The notes under the pieces: model-generated
What the model was told of the DNA's origin: nothing
Seen by the model: the letters and a program-made list of their open reading frames with translations, nothing else
The model's database searches: none
Source: Dinoroseobacter sp034111085
GTDB taxonomy: Bacteria; Pseudomonadota; Alphaproteobacteria; Rhodobacterales; Rhodobacteraceae
DNA length: 52,377 nt
Assembly (NCBI GenBank): GCA_034111085.1
Contig: JAWUXZ010000030.1
Location: 1 to 52,377, forward strand
Direction of reading: 5' to 3'
In this document: one piece after another, positions 15,879 to 24,323 of the stretch
Layout of the letters: every line of letters begins with the position of its first letter
Position numbering within the stretch: position 1 is the first letter of the stretch
Position numbers and translations under genes: made by a program

Positions 15879-16748
15879 CTAGTGGCCGGTCAAAGCCGTT
15901 TCAAGATCCCGCGCCGCGCTATCGTGCAGCGGCAGGAATGGGGGAAGAGTGTTGCGCCACATCGCATCACCTGTGCGGTGGCTCATCATGTGTTTGACGC
16001 TAGGGATCAGGGTCGGCCCAGCCATCGCCATGCGTTGACGAGAGATTTCTTCGACAAGACCTGACGGCACATCACCGTCAGACGCCCAGACCTGAGCACA
16101 AAGTGGTGCGGTGACATTCACAGTTGCCGAGATGCACCCAGCGAACCCATCAGCGCGGGCGTGGTGAACGACCGTCTCGCTGCTTGGAAACACCCGAAGC
16201 GCCGCGTTAGCCGCCACAATCGCGCGGGCATAGTCCAGATCGCCGGAGCTGTCTTTGATCCCCGTGAACCGCTTCGGGAAGCGCTGAGATAGCTCTGCGA
16301 TCACGGGAACCGGAATGCCCAAGCCTGTCATCTGCGGGAAGTTGTAAAAGTAGATTTGGATAGCGCGGGTGCCCAACGCATCATGGAGGTCCGTATACCA
16401 AGCGATAAGCCCAGCGTCGCTGACCGGCTTATAATAATAGGGCGGCAAGACCAGCGCCACGCCGTAGCCGAGGTCGTCTGCGGCTCGGGTTAACGCTACC
16501 GTTTCCAACAGTGAGGGCGTGCCAGTGCCGACCATCAAGCGCTCGGTCGGGCAAGCTTCTGCCGCCCAGCCCATCACGGCGAGCCGGGTGGCAGTGTCGA
16601 AGGAATTCGCCTCCCCGGTAGAGCCCAAAATGTTCAGCCCGTCGCACCCATTCGCCAAAGCCCACTGGCAATGGTCCACGAACAATTCGCGCAAAGGCAT
16701 GTGAGCGGCGTCCACAGGTGTCGGCACTGCTGCAATGATCCCGTCCAT
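15879..16748 (-). CDS. DHDPS/NAL-superfamily lyase or dehydratase
   Basis: 289-aa class I aldolase-like barrel from ATG 16748, whose first base is also the last base of the ferredoxin stop (TGATG). GSTGEANSF (42-50) binds the carboxylate of a 2-oxo acid, Y135 is the catalytic tyrosine (IYFYNFP) and K165 (GIKDSSGD) forms the Schiff base. Members cleave or dehydrate 2-keto-3-deoxy acids or condense pyruvate. The partner aldehyde dehydrogenase favours a 2-keto-3-deoxy acid or a pyruvate-releasing reaction over lysine biosynthesis. The exact substrate is not readable. Confidence 0.87.
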   Translation of the reverse strand: MDGIIAAVPTPVDAAHMPLRELFVDHCQWALANGCDGLNILGSTGEANSFDTATRLAVMGWAAEACPTERLMVGTGTPSLLETVALTRAADDLGYGVALVLPPYYYKPVSDAGLIAWYTDLHDALGTRAIQIYFYNFPQMTGLGIPVPVIAELSQRFPKRFTGIKDSSGDLDYARAIVAANAALRVFPSSETVVHHARADGFAGCISATVNVTAPLCAQVWASDGDVPSGLVEEISRQRMAMAGPTLIPSVKHMMSHRTGDAMWRNTLPPFLPLHDSAARDLETALTGH

Positions 16749-17098
16749 CAACTGGCTTCCTTTTCTTTGGCTGTTTCAGCAGACAAGCGTGCCAATGTGG
16801 GCGGGTCTGTCAATGGCACCATGCCTTTTGCCCAACCACCGGGCTCCTCGACAATGCCATCTGCCGATAGGAACACAGCCGTGTTCAACTCCGCATATGC
16901 TTCCTCGCCCTTAGGCACCTCGTCGTCATAACGGATCGCATCCACCGGGCAGATACTTTCGCACATGCCGCATTCGATGCACTCGGTCGGGTGAATGTAG
17001 AACATTCGCTCGCCCTCATAGATGCAATCCACCGGACACGACGTGGTGCAAATCCCATCTTTGATATCGACGCAGGCACTGAGGATCACGAGGGTCAT
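16748..17098 (-). CDS. 7Fe/8Fe ferredoxin (FdxA type)
   Basis: 116-aa ferredoxin with cysteines at 9, 17, 21, 25, 40, 43, 46 and 50 (CTTSCPVDC and CIECGMCESICP). The spacing matches [3Fe-4S][4Fe-4S] ferredoxins such as Azotobacter FdI. A C-terminal tail of about 60 residues (GWAKGMVPLTDPPTLARL) is normal for the longer alphaproteobacterial forms. It is a low-potential electron carrier, here probably serving the FAD oxidoreductase of the same operon (inference). The gene starts six bases after the crotonase stop. Confidence 0.92.
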   Translation of the reverse strand: MTLVILSACVDIKDGICTTSCPVDCIYEGERMFYIHPTECIECGMCESICPVDAIRYDDEVPKGEEAYAELNTAVFLSADGIVEEPGGWAKGMVPLTDPPTLARLSAETAKEKEAS

Positions 17099-17104
17099 CG
17101 GCGG

Positions 17105-17878
17105 CTATTTTCCTTGCCAAATAGGGGCGCGCTTCTCGCGAAACGCAGCCACGCCTTCATTAGCATCGTCGGAGCTAAGCGCCGCGACCAGCTCCGGCGC
17201 GCCTTGCTCATAAGCAGCGTGAAGTGGCAAATCAGCGGTTTGGCGCGCGACCGCTTTGATCGCTTGGACACTAAGCGGCGCGCTTGCAAGAACGTCCGCG
17301 ACCCAACGGTCAACTTCGGCGTCTAGATCCGCCATGGGCACGACCGCGTTCAACAGGCCGTAACGCTCCATCTCAAGGGCTGGCACCATGCGGCCTGTCA
17401 TCATCATGCCCACGGCAATGTTGCGCGGGATTAGGCGGGGCAGCATCAACATGCCGCCATCAAGCGGCACCCGGCCAACCTTCGCCTCGGGCAGCGCAAA
17501 ACGTGCGGTGTCGGCGGCAATCACGATGTCGCAGCCAAGCACCATCTCAAGCCCGCCACCAAGTGCCAAGCCGTTCACCCGCGCGATCACAGGCGTGGAC
17601 ATTTGGCGCAGAGAGATGCCGCGATATCCAGCGCCGCTCAGGCCACTCCAATACTCGACCCCAGACAGGCCGGTTTCGTCCTTCATGTCGGCGCCCGCAG
17701 AAAACGCACGCTCACCGGACCCGGTCAGCACCACGCAGCGGATATCAGGGTTGGCTTCCACCTCGTCCCAGATCTCGGCCAGCCTATGATGGGTTGCCAT
17801 GTCGATGGCATTCATCCGCTCGGGTCGGTCGATTGTGACCCGCGCGACATTGTCCGTGAGATCGAAAATGACGCTCAT
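17105..17878 (-). CDS. enoyl-CoA hydratase/isomerase (crotonase) family protein
   Basis: 257 aa from ATG 17878 (MSVIFDLTDNVARVTIDRPERMNA), which overlaps the CoA-transferase stop by four bases (ATGA). The oxyanion-hole segment AFSAGADMKD is present, as are both acidic residues used for hydration (GGGLEMVLGCDI and FALPEAKVGRVPLDGG). Hydratase activity is therefore possible. With the adjacent CoA-transferase it should act on an unsaturated or cyclic acyl-CoA. The chain or ring substrate is unknown. Confidence 0.9.
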   Translation of the reverse strand: MSVIFDLTDNVARVTIDRPERMNAIDMATHHRLAEIWDEVEANPDIRCVVLTGSGERAFSAGADMKDETGLSGVEYWSGLSGAGYRGISLRQMSTPVIARVNGLALGGGLEMVLGCDIVIAADTARFALPEAKVGRVPLDGGMLMLPRLIPRNIAVGMMMTGRMVPALEMERYGLLNAVVPMADLDAEVDRWVADVLASAPLSVQAIKAVARQTADLPLHAAYEQGAPELVAALSSDDANEGVAAFREKRAPIWQGK

Positions 17879-19041
17879 TCGGCGGCCTGTGTACGCAATC
17901 GCTGCGCCAGATCCTGCAAGACTTCTTCTGTGTGCTCGCCGAGGCGGGGCGGTGGATGGCGCACGGTCATCGGCGCGGCGCTGAGGTGCACGGGCGAGCC
18001 CACCAGCGTGACGGCCCCAAGCACGGGATGCTCCATAGGGCACAGCATGCCGTTAATCTCAGTCTGCGGATCGGCCAGCGCTTCGCCAAGCGAGCGGACG
18101 GGCGCGCAGAGCAGATCCACCGCCTCCAACCGCTCCAGCCAATAGGCGGAAGTGTTGGTGGCAATCACGCTGCTGAACGTCTCTTGCAGAAACGGCTTGT
18201 TGGCGCGCTGATCAGGCAGCGTTGGATAGGTGGGCGACAGGTCGTCAATCTCAAGTGCTGTGCAGATATCTTGCAACGGATTGGCCTTGAACGCGCCAAC
18301 AACCACGATGGCACCGTCGGTGGTGTCAAATACACCCGTCAGCGGCATCGCGGCCCAGTTGAGAACCTCGCCGTGCTTGGACCATTGCGCGGCCTCCTGC
18401 ATCTGCATGGCAATCATGCTGTCATAAAGCGATACGCCGACCTTTTGGCCCTGCCCCGTTTTCTCACGCATCAAGAGCGCGGCCATGATGCCTTGAACGA
18501 GGTGCATGCCCGCCGAGTAATCACACAAGGTCGTAGGATAGATCGACTTGGGGATTGAGGGATCTTGGGTCTTCTCCATCACGCCGGTCATGGCTTGGGC
18601 CAGCACGTCCTGCCCGCCTTTATGGGCGTATGGTCCAGTGGGGCCAAACCCGGTTCCGCTTGCGCAAATAATCCCTGGATTGAGAGCACTTAGCGCGTCA
18701 TACCCAAAGCCCAGACGATCCATCACCCCGGCGCGGAAGTTATCGACCACCACGTCAGCTGTCTTGATAAGATCAAGAGCAGCTTTGCGCCCCTCGTCGG
18801 ATTTGGTGTTCAACGTGACCGAGCGTTTGTTGCGATTGAGGGACGCGAAAACCGCGTTGTTCATCGCCTCCTCGCCGCGCTCTCCGTAGAAAGAGCGGCT
18901 AAGATCACCCGCCCCGGGACGCTCAATCTTGATCACATCCGCCCCGAAATCCCCCAGCATCTGGGTGGCACAGGGGCCAAGCATGACTTGAGTGAAGTCG
19001 ATAATTCTGACGCCGCTGAGCGGCATAATAGTCTCTGACAT
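17875..19041 (-). CDS. CaiB/BaiF (class III) CoA-transferase
   Basis: 388-aa family III CoA-transferase that moves CoA from one acyl-CoA to a carboxylic acid. N-terminal PLSGVRIIDFTQVMLGPCATQMLGDFGADVIKIERP is diagnostic. The nucleophile aligned with formyl-CoA transferase Asp169 is D174 in TTLCDYSAGMHL, followed by EKTGQGQKVGVSLYDSM. The probable role is to activate the imported substrate or an acid derived from it, so that the crotonase encoded by the overlapping next gene can act. Confidence 0.92.
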   Translation of the reverse strand: MSETIMPLSGVRIIDFTQVMLGPCATQMLGDFGADVIKIERPGAGDLSRSFYGERGEEAMNNAVFASLNRNKRSVTLNTKSDEGRKAALDLIKTADVVVDNFRAGVMDRLGFGYDALSALNPGIICASGTGFGPTGPYAHKGGQDVLAQAMTGVMEKTQDPSIPKSIYPTTLCDYSAGMHLVQGIMAALLMREKTGQGQKVGVSLYDSMIAMQMQEAAQWSKHGEVLNWAAMPLTGVFDTTDGAIVVVGAFKANPLQDICTALEIDDLSPTYPTLPDQRANKPFLQETFSSVIATNTSAYWLERLEAVDLLCAPVRSLGEALADPQTEINGMLCPMEHPVLGAVTLVGSPVHLSAAPMTVRHPPPRLGEHTEEVLQDLAQRLRTQAAE

Positions 19042-19059
19042 TGAACCTGCCTTGTTTGA

Positions 19060-20427
19060 TTATTCTGCTGCGACCGAATCTTCGATCAAGGCATTGGCGG
19101 ACGGGACATCGCCGGGATCAGCGCCTTGGGCACGCATCTGCTTCTGGATCGCCTTGTAATCGACGTCGCGAAACGCCTTGTCGCCATCAAGCGCCAGATG
19201 CGCGGCAATGCCTGCGGCCTCGCCTTGTGCCATGCAGGGCGGGATCTCACGGCTCATCTTCTGCGCGTCGCTGTCGACGGAATAGTGGCGCCCGGCGACG
19301 ATCAGGTTGTCGATGCCTTTGGGCAGCAGCGCGCGGTAGGGCGTGTAGTAATCACGGCCCCGGCACACGGTATCCTCAAAGTAGCGCCGCGATTTCACGT
19401 CATCCTTGGAGACCACATATTCGCCCTGCAACAAACGTGTCTGGCGCACACCCATCTGCTCGGCCGCGCCAAGCATTTGCGCACGCTCAAATCCGGGGAT
19501 GTTGGCCCGCGCGAAATGCAGCAGGTTCATCATCCGCTCGCGGCCCTCATATTCAGCCGCCACCATGTGATCGACCGAGATGCCGTCATAGCCAGGCATA
19601 TGTGGGCAATTGCACCAAACCACGCCCGGAAGCGGTGTTTTCAGCCACCACATACCCCAAGCCCCGCCGATCACGCGACGTGCCTGACGGTCGAGTTTTT
19701 TGTATTCCTCAGGCTCGGCAAATTCAAAATCGATGGCTTTTTGGGTGTCCACATCGCACAGACGGAACACAGTCGTCACAATGAACTGCCCATCGGTGTA
19801 ATCCGCACCGGCAGCCTTGCCGACGTCCAGATCGCCCGTCGCATCCACCACGTATTTCCCGCGGATCACTTGGCGACCCTCTTTGGTCTGCACAATCACG
19901 CCGGTGATGCGTCCCCCCTCCATCAACACGTCCGAGAACCAGCTGTGCGTGCGCAGGTTCACACCCGCCTCGCGCACCATATCAAGGCTGACGCGTTTCC
20001 AGGCGTCCGGGTCAAAGGCGACCGCATGAATGATCGGTTGCGGCATCATTGCTTTGTGGAAATCGATGCAGCCCCAGCGGGACCATTTCTTCCACATATC
20101 CCAGTTTGTCAGGCAATCCTCTGACGGCGGATAGATCGCAGCGTTCTGCTTCTCCATCCGGTCGACAAACTCGTTAACAACCCCGGTGGTAACCACCTCG
20201 TTGCCCTCGTTGACCATGTCATCAAGTACCAAAACCATGCCGCCAGACGCCATGCCGCCGAGGTGGTGATACCGCTCCAGCAAGGTCACCGACGACCCGT
20301 TGCGCGCCGCCGAGACTGCTGCTGCGTGTCCTGCGGGGCCCGCACCTACAACCACCACGTCGCAATCTGCAACCACCGGCAGCTCAGCGCCTTCTACTCT
20401 CACGAATGTTGTCTGACGCTCGGTCAT
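19060..20427 (-). CDS. FAD-dependent oxidoreductase (FAD_oxidored family)
   Basis: 455-aa flavoprotein. The dinucleotide motif VVVVGAGPAGHAAAVSAARNG is at 23-44 with E51 binding the ribose, and a C-terminal FAD segment reads NLIVAGRHYSVDSDAQKMSREIPPCMAQGEAAGIAA. YVVDATGDLDVGKAAGADY in the middle is typical of the PF12831-type group related to fumarate reductase flavoproteins. No heme or Fe-S motif is present, so electrons probably pass to a separate carrier such as the ferredoxin gene downstream. The substrate is unknown. Confidence 0.88.
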   Translation of the reverse strand: MTERQTTFVRVEGAELPVVADCDVVVVGAGPAGHAAAVSAARNGSSVTLLERYHHLGGMASGGMVLVLDDMVNEGNEVVTTGVVNEFVDRMEKQNAAIYPPSEDCLTNWDMWKKWSRWGCIDFHKAMMPQPIIHAVAFDPDAWKRVSLDMVREAGVNLRTHSWFSDVLMEGGRITGVIVQTKEGRQVIRGKYVVDATGDLDVGKAAGADYTDGQFIVTTVFRLCDVDTQKAIDFEFAEPEEYKKLDRQARRVIGGAWGMWWLKTPLPGVVWCNCPHMPGYDGISVDHMVAAEYEGRERMMNLLHFARANIPGFERAQMLGAAEQMGVRQTRLLQGEYVVSKDDVKSRRYFEDTVCRGRDYYTPYRALLPKGIDNLIVAGRHYSVDSDAQKMSREIPPCMAQGEAAGIAAHLALDGDKAFRDVDYKAIQKQMRAQGADPGDVPSANALIEDSVAAE

Positions 20428-20465
20428 TTATCGTCCTCCCTGAAGGGTTTAGCGGTTGGCGAGCG

Positions 20466-21281
20466 CTACCAGCGCACCACCAATTTTTCTGTAATAGTCA
20501 CCGACGCAAACAGCAGCACCGACAGGCCCGAGGACATGAAAACGGTGGCGTAAAGCAGCGGCGAGCGGTAATTGAACGTGCTGTCAATGATCAGCGCGCC
20601 AAGACCCACATCCGCGCCGATCCATTCGCTGACAATCGCGCCGATCACACAGGTGGTGGCGGCGATTTTCAGTGCTGAGAACAGGAACGGCAGCGACGAT
20701 GGCAGGCGAATTTTCCAGAATACTTCGGACTTTGAGGCCGACAGGATGCGCGCCAGTTCCAGCGTTTGCGGGCTAACCGATTGCAGTCCGCGCACCATGT
20801 TGACCAGTGTTGGAAAGAAGCAGATCAGTCCCGCGATCATCACTTTCGCGGTCAAGCCGGGGCCGAAGATCAGCACCAAAATGGGGGCGATGGCGAGGAT
20901 CGGGATCGTGTTGACGAACACGGCAATTGGGAAAAATGCGCGCTCGGTCACGCGGCTGTGCACAAAGGCCACCGCGATCAAGATTGCGGCGACGTTACCG
21001 GCCACAAAGCCGATGACGCTGACAGTGAATGTTGGCCAAAAGTTCCGCATCAAAAGTGGAAATTCGTCGCGCAGTACGGCCCCTACATCCGAGGGCGCGG
21101 GCGCGATATAAGTCGGCACCTCAAAGAAGCGCACGCCGAACTGCCAGATCATCAGCAGGGCAACCGCCGTTCCAACTGGCAGGATGGCATTAACCAACCG
21201 TTGGCTAAGAACAGAAGGCACCTTTTCCTCGACAAAAGCGTCGGCGCGCGCTGTGTCAGGTGGGGTTTCGGTGACGGCCAT
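20466..21281 (-). CDS. ABC transporter permease (SsuC/TauC/NMT1-associated type)
   Basis: 271 aa from ATG 21281, overlapping the ATPase stop (TGATG) and preceded by GGAGGA. About six hydrophobic helices, with the cytoplasmic EAA-like loop (LELARILSASKSEVFWKIRLPSSLPFLFSALK) that contacts the ATPase. It forms the channel of an importer for a small organic, often sulfonate-, pyrimidine- or aromatic-type solute, with the two genes before it. Confidence 0.92.
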   Translation of the reverse strand: MAVTETPPDTARADAFVEEKVPSVLSQRLVNAILPVGTAVALLMIWQFGVRFFEVPTYIAPAPSDVGAVLRDEFPLLMRNFWPTFTVSVIGFVAGNVAAILIAVAFVHSRVTERAFFPIAVFVNTIPILAIAPILVLIFGPGLTAKVMIAGLICFFPTLVNMVRGLQSVSPQTLELARILSASKSEVFWKIRLPSSLPFLFSALKIAATTCVIGAIVSEWIGADVGLGALIIDSTFNYRSPLLYATVFMSSGLSVLLFASVTITEKLVVRW

Positions 21282-22075
21282 CAGCAATCCTCCAAGGATT
21301 TGCGCAGGTACGATGAGTATCGATTGAACTCAGGGGTTTCTCGCAGCTCAACGGTGCGCGGCTCAGGCAGATCAATCTCGATCACTTCCTTAACCCGGCC
21401 CGGATGGGCGCGTAGCATCAGGACCTTTTGGCCCAACAAAACTGCCTCGGGGATCGAGTGGGTGACGAACAGACAGGTCACACCCGTTTCGCGCCAGATC
21501 TCCAGAAGCTGCATGTTCAGGCGGTCGCGTGTCATCTCATCGAGCGCGCCGAACGGCTCGTCCATCAACAAGAGTTTGGGCTGGCATACCAGTGCACGCG
21601 CAATCGCGACGCGCTGCCGCATTCCGCCGGACAACTCATGGGGTAGTGCATCCTCGCGACCCTTCAGACCCACAAGTTCTAACAATTCCAAAGGGGTGCG
21701 GTCGCCGCGCGGGATCGGGATGCCGCGCTTGCGGCCCATCTCCAACGGCAGTTCCACATTCTTCAGTGCAGAGCGCCACGGCAGAAGTGTTGCGTCTTGG
21801 AAAACGAACGCAAACTCCCGTGCCAATCGCGCGGCCTCGGTTGTTTTGCCTAGGATCTCTACGGCGCCGGTCGCAGGCGGAACCAAGTCCGACACCAGAC
21901 GCAGCATCGTGGATTTGCCGCAGCCCGATGGGCCAAGGATCGTCCAAAATTCACCCACACCGATCTCAAGCGAGATATCGGACAGTGCTGTGAAGCTGCC
22001 AAACTTGACACTCGCGTTGGATAGGGAGGCCGCAATGCTGCGGCCTTCCATCGTGTTTTGGGAGGTTCCATCCAT
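21281..22075 (-). CDS. ABC transporter ATP-binding protein (SsuB/TauB-like)
   Basis: 264-aa nucleotide-binding subunit. The Walker A motif is GPSGCGKST (48-56), the signature LSGGMRQRVAIARAL, Walker B LLLMDEPFGALD, and the switch histidine is in FVTHSIPEA. I chose ATG 22075, five bases after the solute-binding protein stop. An earlier ATG at 22102 would overlap that gene by 23 bases. Neither has a strong ribosome site, so coupling to the upstream gene is likely. Confidence 0.92.
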   Translation of the reverse strand: MDGTSQNTMEGRSIAASLSNASVKFGSFTALSDISLEIGVGEFWTILGPSGCGKSTMLRLVSDLVPPATGAVEILGKTTEAARLAREFAFVFQDATLLPWRSALKNVELPLEMGRKRGIPIPRGDRTPLELLELVGLKGREDALPHELSGGMRQRVAIARALVCQPKLLLMDEPFGALDEMTRDRLNMQLLEIWRETGVTCLFVTHSIPEAVLLGQKVLMLRAHPGRVKEVIEIDLPEPRTVELRETPEFNRYSSYLRKSLEDC

Positions 22076-22079
22076 CGAA

Positions 22080-23114
22080 TTAACCGAAGGCCGGACGAAC
22101 ATCAGCGGTCGCCTCCAGAATATCCATCGTCATCACATCCTCAAGCGCAGGCGCGCCGTTGGAGAACTGACCAAGCTCGTCGTAGATATCAATCTGCGCC
22201 TGCCAGTTTTCCTCGCTCATCGTGCCCCAACCGGACGCTTTGGTTTTGTCGTTGAACGAGAAGCCCAGAACCAATGGGGCGGCCTTCATTTCACTTTCGC
22301 GGTCCATGTTAGGATACCGCGCAACCAGCGCGTCAACGGCGGCTTCAGGGTTTTCATAGGCAGCACCCCAACCGCGTGAAATCGCGCGAATGGCCGCTTG
22401 GATTTTGTCACCATTCTCGGCCAGCATATCGTCGGTGGTGTAGAACGGGTTGGCATAAAGCTGAATGCCCGCGTCCCAAAGCGGCATATCCACGCGCTGA
22501 TCACCCAAGATCGACAGGGCGTTAACGTTGGTGTTCCAGCCGGTTGCGACATCGACTTGGCCCGTCATCAGCGCGCTCATATCGCCGCCCATGACCGTCA
22601 CTTCGACATCGTCCTCAGAAATTCCATTATGGGCCAAAAGTGCCCGCAGCAAAATGCGCGCGGTGCCTTGGGTTGCCACAGTCTTGCCAATCAAGTCCTG
22701 CGGGGTTCTCACAGGATTGCCCGTAAGCGAGAAATACGTGAACGGGTGGCGCTGATAGCCCGCCGCAATACATTTGACCGGAAGACCAGCCGCGCGGGCC
22801 AGCATCAACGAGGGTGAGGAGGAGATTGATCCAAGGTTGTTTGCACCCGACGCAACAGCCGGAACGCCGTCGACATTCGGCCCACCTGGAACGATCTCAA
22901 GCGCCAGACCTTCTTCTTCGAAATAGCCGAGATGATCGGCCATTACTTCGCCCATAATCCCGTTTGAAGCCAGCCAACCAAGTTGCATTCGGATCGTGAA
23001 CAAATGGCTACCTGCAGCCGCTGGCAGCACTGACATCATTGTTCCAGCTGAAGCGAGGCCAGCAGCAGCGCCGGTGGCCTGCAAAAATGAACGGCGGTCA
23101 AGTTTATGAGACAT
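22080..23114 (-). CDS. Tat-exported ABC solute-binding protein (NMT1/THI5/SsuA-like)
   Basis: 344-aa periplasmic binding protein from ATG 23114. A twin-arginine signal MSHKLDRRSFLQATGAAAG (R7, R8) is followed by a hydrophobic stretch and an Ala-x-Ala cleavage region near VLPAAAG. The mature part starts with IRMQLGWLASNGIMGEVMADHLGYFEEEGL, the usual opening of NMT1/THI5- and SsuA-like proteins that bind pyrimidines, sulfonates, nitrate or aromatic acids. This is the first gene of the ten-gene operon and is divergent from the LysR gene, so its ligand is probably the pathway substrate. Confidence 0.9.
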   Translation of the reverse strand: MSHKLDRRSFLQATGAAAGLASAGTMMSVLPAAAGSHLFTIRMQLGWLASNGIMGEVMADHLGYFEEEGLALEIVPGGPNVDGVPAVASGANNLGSISSSPSLMLARAAGLPVKCIAAGYQRHPFTYFSLTGNPVRTPQDLIGKTVATQGTARILLRALLAHNGISEDDVEVTVMGGDMSALMTGQVDVATGWNTNVNALSILGDQRVDMPLWDAGIQLYANPFYTTDDMLAENGDKIQAAIRAISRGWGAAYENPEAAVDALVARYPNMDRESEMKAAPLVLGFSFNDKTKASGWGTMSEENWQAQIDIYDELGQFSNGAPALEDVMTMDILEATADVRPAFG

Positions 23115-23158
23115 GGTTTGAGTTCCCCTAGGTTGCGAATTTCTCTGTGCTCTTAAAA

Positions 23159-23185
23159 ATTGTAGACGCTCGGCATGCGCTGCAT
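23159..23185 (-). promoter_or_regulatory. putative LysR-responsive promoter and operator of the ten-gene operon
   Basis: On the minus strand TACAAT (23164-23159) is a good -10, 44 bases before the ATG at 23114, with no matching -35. In the -35 area lies the palindrome ATGCGCTGCAT (23175-23185). A weak -10 with an interrupted palindrome in place of the -35 is typical of LysR-activated promoters. On the plus strand TTGTAG (23160) and CATATA (23183) bracket the same palindrome, which would allow autoregulation of the LysR gene. Confidence 0.45.
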
Positions 23186-23261
23186 ATAGGGTCAATAGGC
23201 GCGAAGGGCGCTGCCTTTTTTGCATCACACGCCAAATGCGATCTGTGCAGGAGATATGCGA

Positions 23262-24167
23262 ATGCACGACAAGTTTCTGAATTACTTCGATGAAACGGCC
23301 CGACAGGGATCAATCCGCAAAGCGGCAGCGGTGCTGAATATGTCGTCATCATCGCTCAACCGCAAAATCATACGAACAGAAAACAGGCTTGGAATCCGCT
23401 TATTTGATCGCCACGCGGATGGCGTTACCCTGACCGAGGCAGGCGTTGTGGTGCTTGAGCACTGCCGAAACACGCTTTTTGACTACCAACGAATCGTTAA
23501 CATGGTCGAGGACATCCGCGATATGCGGACCGGCCATATCCATATCATGACCCTCGATTCCATCGCGCTAAGCGTGCTGCCCGAGGTTCTGGACGACTTC
23601 CAAGACGCCTATCCGCAGGTGGCCTACACGATCCAAACCGCAGAGCCCCATGACGTGATGCAGGCTGTGGCCGAGGAAACCGCAGATATCGGCCTCTCGT
23701 TCAGCAACGATCTGCACCCTGATGTTCGTTGCCAAGCCGAGAAATCGACCCCGATCGGAGCGATCATGGCCAATGACCACCCGCTCGCAGAGCGTGATCT
23801 GATAGAGGTTGGCGATCTCGCTCCATACCAGCTCATCCGATCTTACGACTCGCAATCGCACCGGTCCTTTGTAAACGATGCGGTCGCGTCTGTTGGCGTG
23901 CAGCTTTCAACGCAGTTGTCGACAAATTCTCTGCCCTTGGCGAAAGCGATGATCCGCAATGGGCGCGGAATTGGGGTGTATTCAAAGATCGGGTTTGTTG
24001 ATGAGATCGAAGATGGGCAACTGCGCTACGTGGCACTCAACTCGCCGCTTTTGCGCGAGCTTAGGATTGGCGTCCTGACATCGGCGCGCACCGGGTTGTT
24101 GCCAGTCCAGCATCTGCTCGCACGCGCACTCTCAAAATCGCTCCGATCTCTGCGCCTCGACAGCTAG
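23262..24167 (+). CDS. LysR-family transcriptional regulator
   Basis: 301 aa from ATG 23262 (MHDKFLNYFDETARQGSIRKAAAVLNMSSSSLNRKI). I chose this start because GGAG at 23250-23253 has eight-base spacing to it; ATG 23256 would have only two. An N-terminal winged helix-turn-helix (about 1-60) is followed by an effector-binding domain beginning GHIHIMTLDSIALSVLPEVL. It is divergent from the ten-gene operon and most likely controls it in response to the imported substrate or a pathway intermediate. Confidence 0.92.
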   Translation: MHDKFLNYFDETARQGSIRKAAAVLNMSSSSLNRKIIRTENRLGIRLFDRHADGVTLTEAGVVVLEHCRNTLFDYQRIVNMVEDIRDMRTGHIHIMTLDSIALSVLPEVLDDFQDAYPQVAYTIQTAEPHDVMQAVAEETADIGLSFSNDLHPDVRCQAEKSTPIGAIMANDHPLAERDLIEVGDLAPYQLIRSYDSQSHRSFVNDAVASVGVQLSTQLSTNSLPLAKAMIRNGRGIGVYSKIGFVDEIEDGQLRYVALNSPLLRELRIGVLTSARTGLLPVQHLLARALSKSLRSLRLDS

Positions 24168-24185
24168 GGTTTACTGCGAGGGATT

Positions 24186-24211
24186 GCGCATAGTTTTCTG
24201 TAGCTATGCGC
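24186..24211 (+). terminator. hairpin after the LysR gene
   Basis: GCGCATAG (24186-24193) pairs exactly with CTATGCGC (24204-24211) around a 10-base loop that contains TTTT. No T-run follows, so it may be a factor-dependent or partial terminator for the regulator gene. Confidence 0.45.
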
Positions 24212-24263
24212 TCGTCTCAGGACCCTGAAAAGCGTCCGCCGCCCGTTTTCCATCGCACTTCCA

Positions 24264-24300
24264 TAAATGCCAGCGAAACGACTTTTTTCGCTGGCATTTA
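24264..24300. terminator. perfect 14-bp hairpin, bidirectional terminator between convergent operons
   Basis: TAAATGCCAGCGAA (24264-24277) and TTCGCTGGCATTTA (24287-24300) are exact reverse complements around a nine-base loop. The hairpin lies between the ends of the LysR gene (+) and the sugar-acid operon (-), 23 bases from the latter's last stop. It can end transcription from both sides. Confidence 0.75.
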
Positions 24301-24323
24301 GCTAGAGAGCCGTCGTTACCCAA

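Noticed and set aside
23115..23261. Thiamine-pyrophosphate riboswitch ahead of the NMT1/THI5-like binding protein
   Set aside because: The conserved CTGAGA and ACCTGA-type boxes are absent from the leader on either strand.
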